From CAVVWJ01 sp964475685 (GTDB taxonomy: Bacteria; Gemmatimonadota; Gemmatimonadetes; Gemmatimonadales; GWC2-71-9), in the NCBI GenBank assembly GCA_964475685.1, contig CAYYXP010000249.1, positions 1-9,164 of the forward strand: a stretch of 9,164 nt of DNA, given 5' to 3'. A model generated the notes under the pieces. It saw only the letters and a list, made by a program, of their open reading frames with translations, was not told the origin of the DNA and searched no databases. The translations under genes and the position numbers were made by a program. Shown here piece by piece: positions 6,696 through 9,164 of this stretch. Numbering within the stretch: the first letter of the stretch is position 1; each line of letters opens with the position of its first letter.

Positions 6696-8491
6696 CAATA
6701 GTCCACCGGCCGCAGGTAGTACTCGCCGATGGCCGTGCCGCTCAGCATCGCGACGGTCGGCAGCCTCCGCTTCCAGTGCGTCGAGTCGAGCCGTTTGCGC
6801 ACCAGCGCGATCTCCGCCTCGGTGAAGCCGAGGGTGGCAATGTCCGCGTCGCGATACCCAAGAAGCACCCAGTGCAGAATGCCATCGGCCCGCGGGTAGG
6901 AGATGCCGAAGTCGCCCTCGTCGGTCTGGCCGACGATGAGGTCGGCGCTCGCCGGCTTGGCGACGATGACCTCAGGCACGCCGAGGTGGCGGGCGAGGGC
7001 CCACACCTGGGACTTGAAGAGGTCGCCGATCGGATTCACCGGCGGCGAATCGTCGGCATGCCAGGTGAAGTAGCCGAAGAGCCGCTCGGTCTTGTTGCCG
7101 GTGCCGAGCGGGAGCGCCCGGTGGGCGGCGGACAGGTCGAACAGCGTGATCATCCGGGTCCGGGCCATGATGTTGCCGAGGCGGCCCGGATCGGGTGTGC
7201 CCCCGATCGCCGCGGCGAGCCCGTCCACAGCGGCGGTGATGTCTACCGTGGCGGAGGGGATGCTCAACGCGTCGATGACCAGCTGGGCGTGGCTCAGGCT
7301 CTCCGGGTTCGAGGTGCGGTAGGGCATCCGGATCCCCACAACGTTCTCCGGGCCCAGCGCCTGCGCGGCGAGGAAGGCGACGAGCGAGCTGTCCACCCCG
7401 CCCGAGAGGCCGACGACTACCTTGTCGAACCCGCGCCGGCGGCGCACCTCGTCGCGGATGAACTCGACCAGCCACCGCTGCGTCAGCTCCGCGTCGATCG
7501 CCAGGGGATCGCCGGTGATACGGGCGAGCGCCTGCATGGCGCCCGGGTTGACTGTGCGTACCGCGGGCGCCGTCCGCGTCTTCGCCCCGCCGTCCTCCTC
7601 GCCCCCGTTGGAGCGCCGCGCCGCGTGGAGCGAGCCGAGCAGGTGGGGGAGCCGCATTTCCAGGTCCGCCAGCAGCGGCAGGTCGGCCCGGGCGCGGGTG
7701 ATCTCCTCGAAATCGAGGGTCGCCGGGATCACCGCCTCCTCGAAGATCGGGCCATTGGCCAGGATGTCCCCACGCGGGCTGGCGACGATGGATCCGCCGG
7801 GGAATGCCTTCCCTCCCTCGAAGCCGACCAGCTGGCTGAGGGCGACGAACACCCCGTGCTCCCCGGCGATGTCCTGCGCGATCCGCGCCCATCGCACCAG
7901 GCTGGTGGGGCGCCCCTCGGTGTCGTCAGTGGCAATGACGCCGCGCGCGGGGCTCGCGCTCGGGATGATGATGAGCTGGGCGCCGCCCAGTGCGGCGAGC
8001 ATGGGCGTGAAGGAATGCCAGGCGTCCTCGCAGATGAGAATCGCCGCGCGCCCCCAGCGGGTGTCGAACGCCTGTACGCTCCGGCCCGCCTCGACGAAGC
8101 GCTCCTCGTCGAACACGCCGTAGGTGGGCAGGAAGACCTTGCGATGAACGTGGCGGATGCCGGCATCGGGGCCGCCGAGAGCGGCGTAGAGGCCAGAATT
8201 GTGGAGGCGGTTGCGGTGGATCTCGTAGAAACCCAGAGCCACATCGAGCGGCGCGGCGCCCGACTCCCTGTGCTGGCGCGTCAGATCGTCGAAGAGGCGT
8301 TCGGCCGGGACGGCGAGATCGCGGACCCCGCCCTCGAGGAAGTAGCCGGTAAGCGCGGTCTCCGGCGCCACCACGAGCTCGGGTGGCTCGGCCCAGGCCG
8401 ACACCTCGCGGAAGACTGCGCCGAGCCGGCAGAGGTTCTCCTCGTAGGCGCCCTTGTGGGGCCGCATCTGGGCAATGGCGAGGCGGAGCAC
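6695..8491 (-). CDS. nadE: Glutamine-dependent NAD+ synthase
   Basis: This enzyme catalyses the last step of NAD synthesis: deamido-NAD, ATP and glutamine give NAD. The 598-residue protein has two domains. The N-terminal nitrilase-type glutaminase (1-285) has catalytic E44 (VVAPETALTGY), K118 (HVHRKVFLPTYG) and C154 (LICEDAWHS). The C-terminal synthetase starts near 335 and has the PP-loop SGGVDSS (363-369), GTGNKTERLFGYFTWHADD (463-481) and NPIGDLFKSQVWALARHL. An Arg/Gly/Glu-rich, probably disordered linker (about 290-312) joins the domains. The start is GTG at 8491; the next Met (M9) lies inside the first core strand (RLAIAQM), so it is too late. No Shine-Dalgarno sequence precedes it, and TATACA 8 nt upstream suggests a leaderless message. 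It heads a six-gene unit, with its stop overlapping the thioesterase start. Confidence 0.97.
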   Translation of the reverse strand: MLRLAIAQMRPHKGAYEENLCRLGAVFREVSAWAEPPELVVAPETALTGYFLEGGVRDLAVPAERLFDDLTRQHRESGAAPLDVALGFYEIHRNRLHNSGLYAALGGPDAGIRHVHRKVFLPTYGVFDEERFVEAGRSVQAFDTRWGRAAILICEDAWHSFTPMLAALGGAQLIIIPSASPARGVIATDDTEGRPTSLVRWARIAQDIAGEHGVFVALSQLVGFEGGKAFPGGSIVASPRGDILANGPIFEEAVIPATLDFEEITRARADLPLLADLEMRLPHLLGSLHAARRSNGGEEDGGAKTRTAPAVRTVNPGAMQALARITGDPLAIDAELTQRWLVEFIRDEVRRRRGFDKVVVGLSGGVDSSLVAFLAAQALGPENVVGIRMPYRTSNPESLSHAQLVIDALSIPSATVDITAAVDGLAAAIGGTPDPGRLGNIMARTRMITLFDLSAAHRALPLGTGNKTERLFGYFTWHADDSPPVNPIGDLFKSQVWALARHLGVPEVIVAKPASADLIVGQTDEGDFGISYPRADGILHWVLLGYRDADIATLGFTEAEIALVRKRLDSTHWKRRLPTVAMLSGTAIGEYYLRPVDY

Positions 8492-8498
8492 GAGGGAA

Positions 8499-9083
8499 AT
8501 GTATACCTTAAGGCATGCCCTGGTATATCACGGTGGTCCAGCGCGCCCCGACACCGCTTTCCCCTCGGAAACCCTCCACTTCAACATCACCGGCGCCTTC
8601 CGGATCCCCCCGGTGACCGCACCCATCGACGCGCTCGGCGGAGTCGCGAACGCCTGCCTCCTCACTCCGCGAGTGGTTACCGGCGGGCAGCCTACTGCAA
8701 CACATCTCGCAGCGCTGGGCGCGGCAGGGGGCGGCATCGTGCTCGACCTCCGCGATCCGATGGAGCCCCGTCCCTTCCACGAGCCGCAGGCGGCGCGCTC
8801 CGCCGGTCTCGAGTACGTCAACATCCCGGTAACCGCGCACACGCAGGACGATGCCACGCTGGAACGCATTCTGGGCGTACTACGCGGGGCCGGCGACAAG
8901 ACAGTGTTCGTGCATTGCGGGAGCGGCAACCGGGTGGGAGGGGCGCTGATCCCGTGGCTCATCCTCGACCAGGGGGTCGACGACGAGGACGCAGTCAACC
9001 AGGCGATGCGAGTGGGCCTGCGCAGTGCCGACCTCATGGAGTGGGGCCTCGACTACGCCCGGCGAAACCGCCCGCCGACCTGA
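8499..9083 (+). CDS. DUF442/BLH-type tyrosine-phosphatase-like protein
   Basis: This is a probable phosphohydrolase with the tyrosine-phosphatase fold, 194 residues from ATG 8499. The family-like part begins near residue 42 (PIDALGGVANAC), then VVTGGQPTATHLAALGAAG, VLDLRDPMEPRPF, YVNIPVTAH and the catalytic loop VFVHCGSGNRVGG with C140 and R145. The loop is C-x4-R, as in DUF442/COG3453 proteins such as the BLH phosphatase-like domain, not the C-x5-R of classic phosphatases. Its tail (DQGVDDEDAVNQAMRVGL) resembles the helices after the loop in that family. The start is uncertain. ATG 8499 leaves only 7 bp to the nadE start. The next in-frame option is GTG 8613, which would remove 38 residues and leave room for promoters. 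Codons after about 8538 already have G/C third bases, which favours the longer form. Substrate unknown. Confidence 0.82.
   Translation: MYTLRHALVYHGGPARPDTAFPSETLHFNITGAFRIPPVTAPIDALGGVANACLLTPRVVTGGQPTATHLAALGAAGGGIVLDLRDPMEPRPFHEPQAARSAGLEYVNIPVTAHTQDDATLERILGVLRGAGDKTVFVHCGSGNRVGGALIPWLILDQGVDDEDAVNQAMRVGLRSADLMEWGLDYARRNRPPT
8500..8505 (-). promoter_or_regulatory. Candidate -10 element of the nadE operon
   Basis: On the minus strand TATACA lies 8 nt before the nadE GTG, so transcription would begin at or next to the start codon. No recognisable -35 hexamer is found 16-18 bp upstream, and there is no ribosome-binding site. The match to the -10 consensus is good, but promoter rules for this lineage are not known to me. 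Confidence 0.4.
8502..8527. promoter_or_regulatory. Possible operator: inverted repeat TATACC-N14-GGTATA in the nadE/phosphatase start region
   Basis: TATACC at 8502-8507 and GGTATA at 8522-8527 form an inverted repeat with half-site centres 20 bp apart. The space between holds two further 8-bp self-complementary words, CCTTAAGG (8506-8513) and GGCATGCC (8512-8519). The left arm covers the candidate nadE -10, so a protein bound here could block nadE. I do not recognise the site as one of the known NAD regulators' operators (NiaR, NrtR, NadQ). Confidence 0.3.
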
Positions 9084-9105
9084 CCGCAGATAGATGGAAA
9101 GAAGA

Positions 9106-9131
9106 ATCCCCCGGGATCGCTCCCGGGGGAT
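9106..9131 (-). terminator. Hairpin terminator between convergent genes
   Basis: ATCCCCCGGGA (9106-9116) and TCCCGGGGGAT (9121-9131) form a perfect 11-bp stem with a 4-nt loop. On the minus strand the stem is followed by TCTTCTTTCC, a T-rich tail, and lies 11 nt after the stop of the right-hand gene, so it mainly terminates that gene. On the plus strand the tail is CCTTGCTTCACTT, weaker, but it may also end the phosphatase message, whose stop is at 9083. Confidence 0.85.
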
Positions 9132-9142
9132 CCTTGCTTCAC

Positions 9143-9164
9143 TTACCGCCTGCGACCGCCGCCG
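9143..9164 (-). CDS. C-terminal tip of a minus-strand gene ending Gly-Gly-Gly-Arg-Arg-Arg
   Basis: Only the last six codons and a TAA stop (9143-9145) fall inside the window: GGC GGC GGT CGC AGG CGG TAA. The strong hairpin directly downstream supports this as a real gene end. A Gly-rich tail closing in RRR is typical of small bacterial RRM-type, glycine-rich RNA-binding proteins, but so short a piece cannot settle the family. Confidence 0.5.

Noticed and set aside
8454..8498. An upstream start for the phosphatase-like gene
   Set aside because: It overlaps the nadE coding start by 38 nt, and the added residues are antisense nadE. ATG 8499 or GTG 8613 are better choices.
8515..8614. A short open frame from ATG 8515 (MPWYITVVQRAP)
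   Set aside because: It is in another frame from the phosphatase and lacks G/C-biased third positions and any recognisable sequence; it is more likely chance within the control region.
1..9164. tRNA, rRNA, CRISPR arrays, transposases, prophage or riboswitch signals
   Set aside because: None could be supported by reading; every gap between genes is 32 nt or less except the right-end terminator region.

Overview
The window is dense, GC-rich bacterial chromosome with almost no non-coding DNA. It has a diderm-type MlaE/MlaF/MlaD lipid transporter, a stand-alone DUF2203 gene, an NAD synthase with a GYFTWHADD-type active-site region, and third codon positions strongly biased to G or C. Together these suggest a Gram-negative, non-proteobacterial lineage, with Gemmatimonadota as my best guess. 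That is inference from gene content and family resemblance, not a search. I see no tRNA, rRNA, CRISPR array, insertion sequence or phage gene.

Layout. (1) Positions 1-3305, minus strand: an apparent operon read mlaE, mlaF, mlaD, rnz. The first three genes encode the permease, ATPase and membrane-anchored MCE protein of a phospholipid transporter. The fourth encodes the tRNA 3'-processing enzyme RNase Z and runs off the left edge, about 30 residues short of its end. (2) 3330-4076, plus strand: a short MutY-type DNA glycosylase, divergent from mlaE across 24 bp. (3) 4073-8491, minus strand: six tightly packed genes read nadE, hotdog acyl-CoA thioesterase, patatin-like hydrolase, CBS-domain protein, DUF2203 protein, small membrane protein. 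Junctions are 1-4 nt overlaps, a 1-nt gap, and one 32-nt gap. The last gene converges on mutY, and the two stop codons share the palindrome CTAG. (4) 8499-9083, plus strand: a DUF442/BLH-type phosphatase-like gene, divergent from nadE. (5) 9106-9131: a strong hairpin terminator, followed by the last six codons of a minus-strand gene ending in Gly-Gly-Gly-Arg-Arg-Arg.

How the genes fit together. The left operon serves outer-membrane lipid asymmetry, with RNase Z probably a co-transcribed housekeeping passenger. The nadE operon joins NAD synthesis to two acyl- or lipid-hydrolysing enzymes and three poorly characterised small proteins, so a shared theme of cofactor and lipid turnover is possible but not shown. 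The window is mostly ordinary core-genome sequence, and I do not see a clear new system. The points most worth a second look are the palindrome-rich nadE/phosphatase start region, the MutY lacking a C-terminal domain, the Ala-x-Ser-x-Gly nucleophile motif of the patatin protein, and the conserved-looking set of genes behind nadE.
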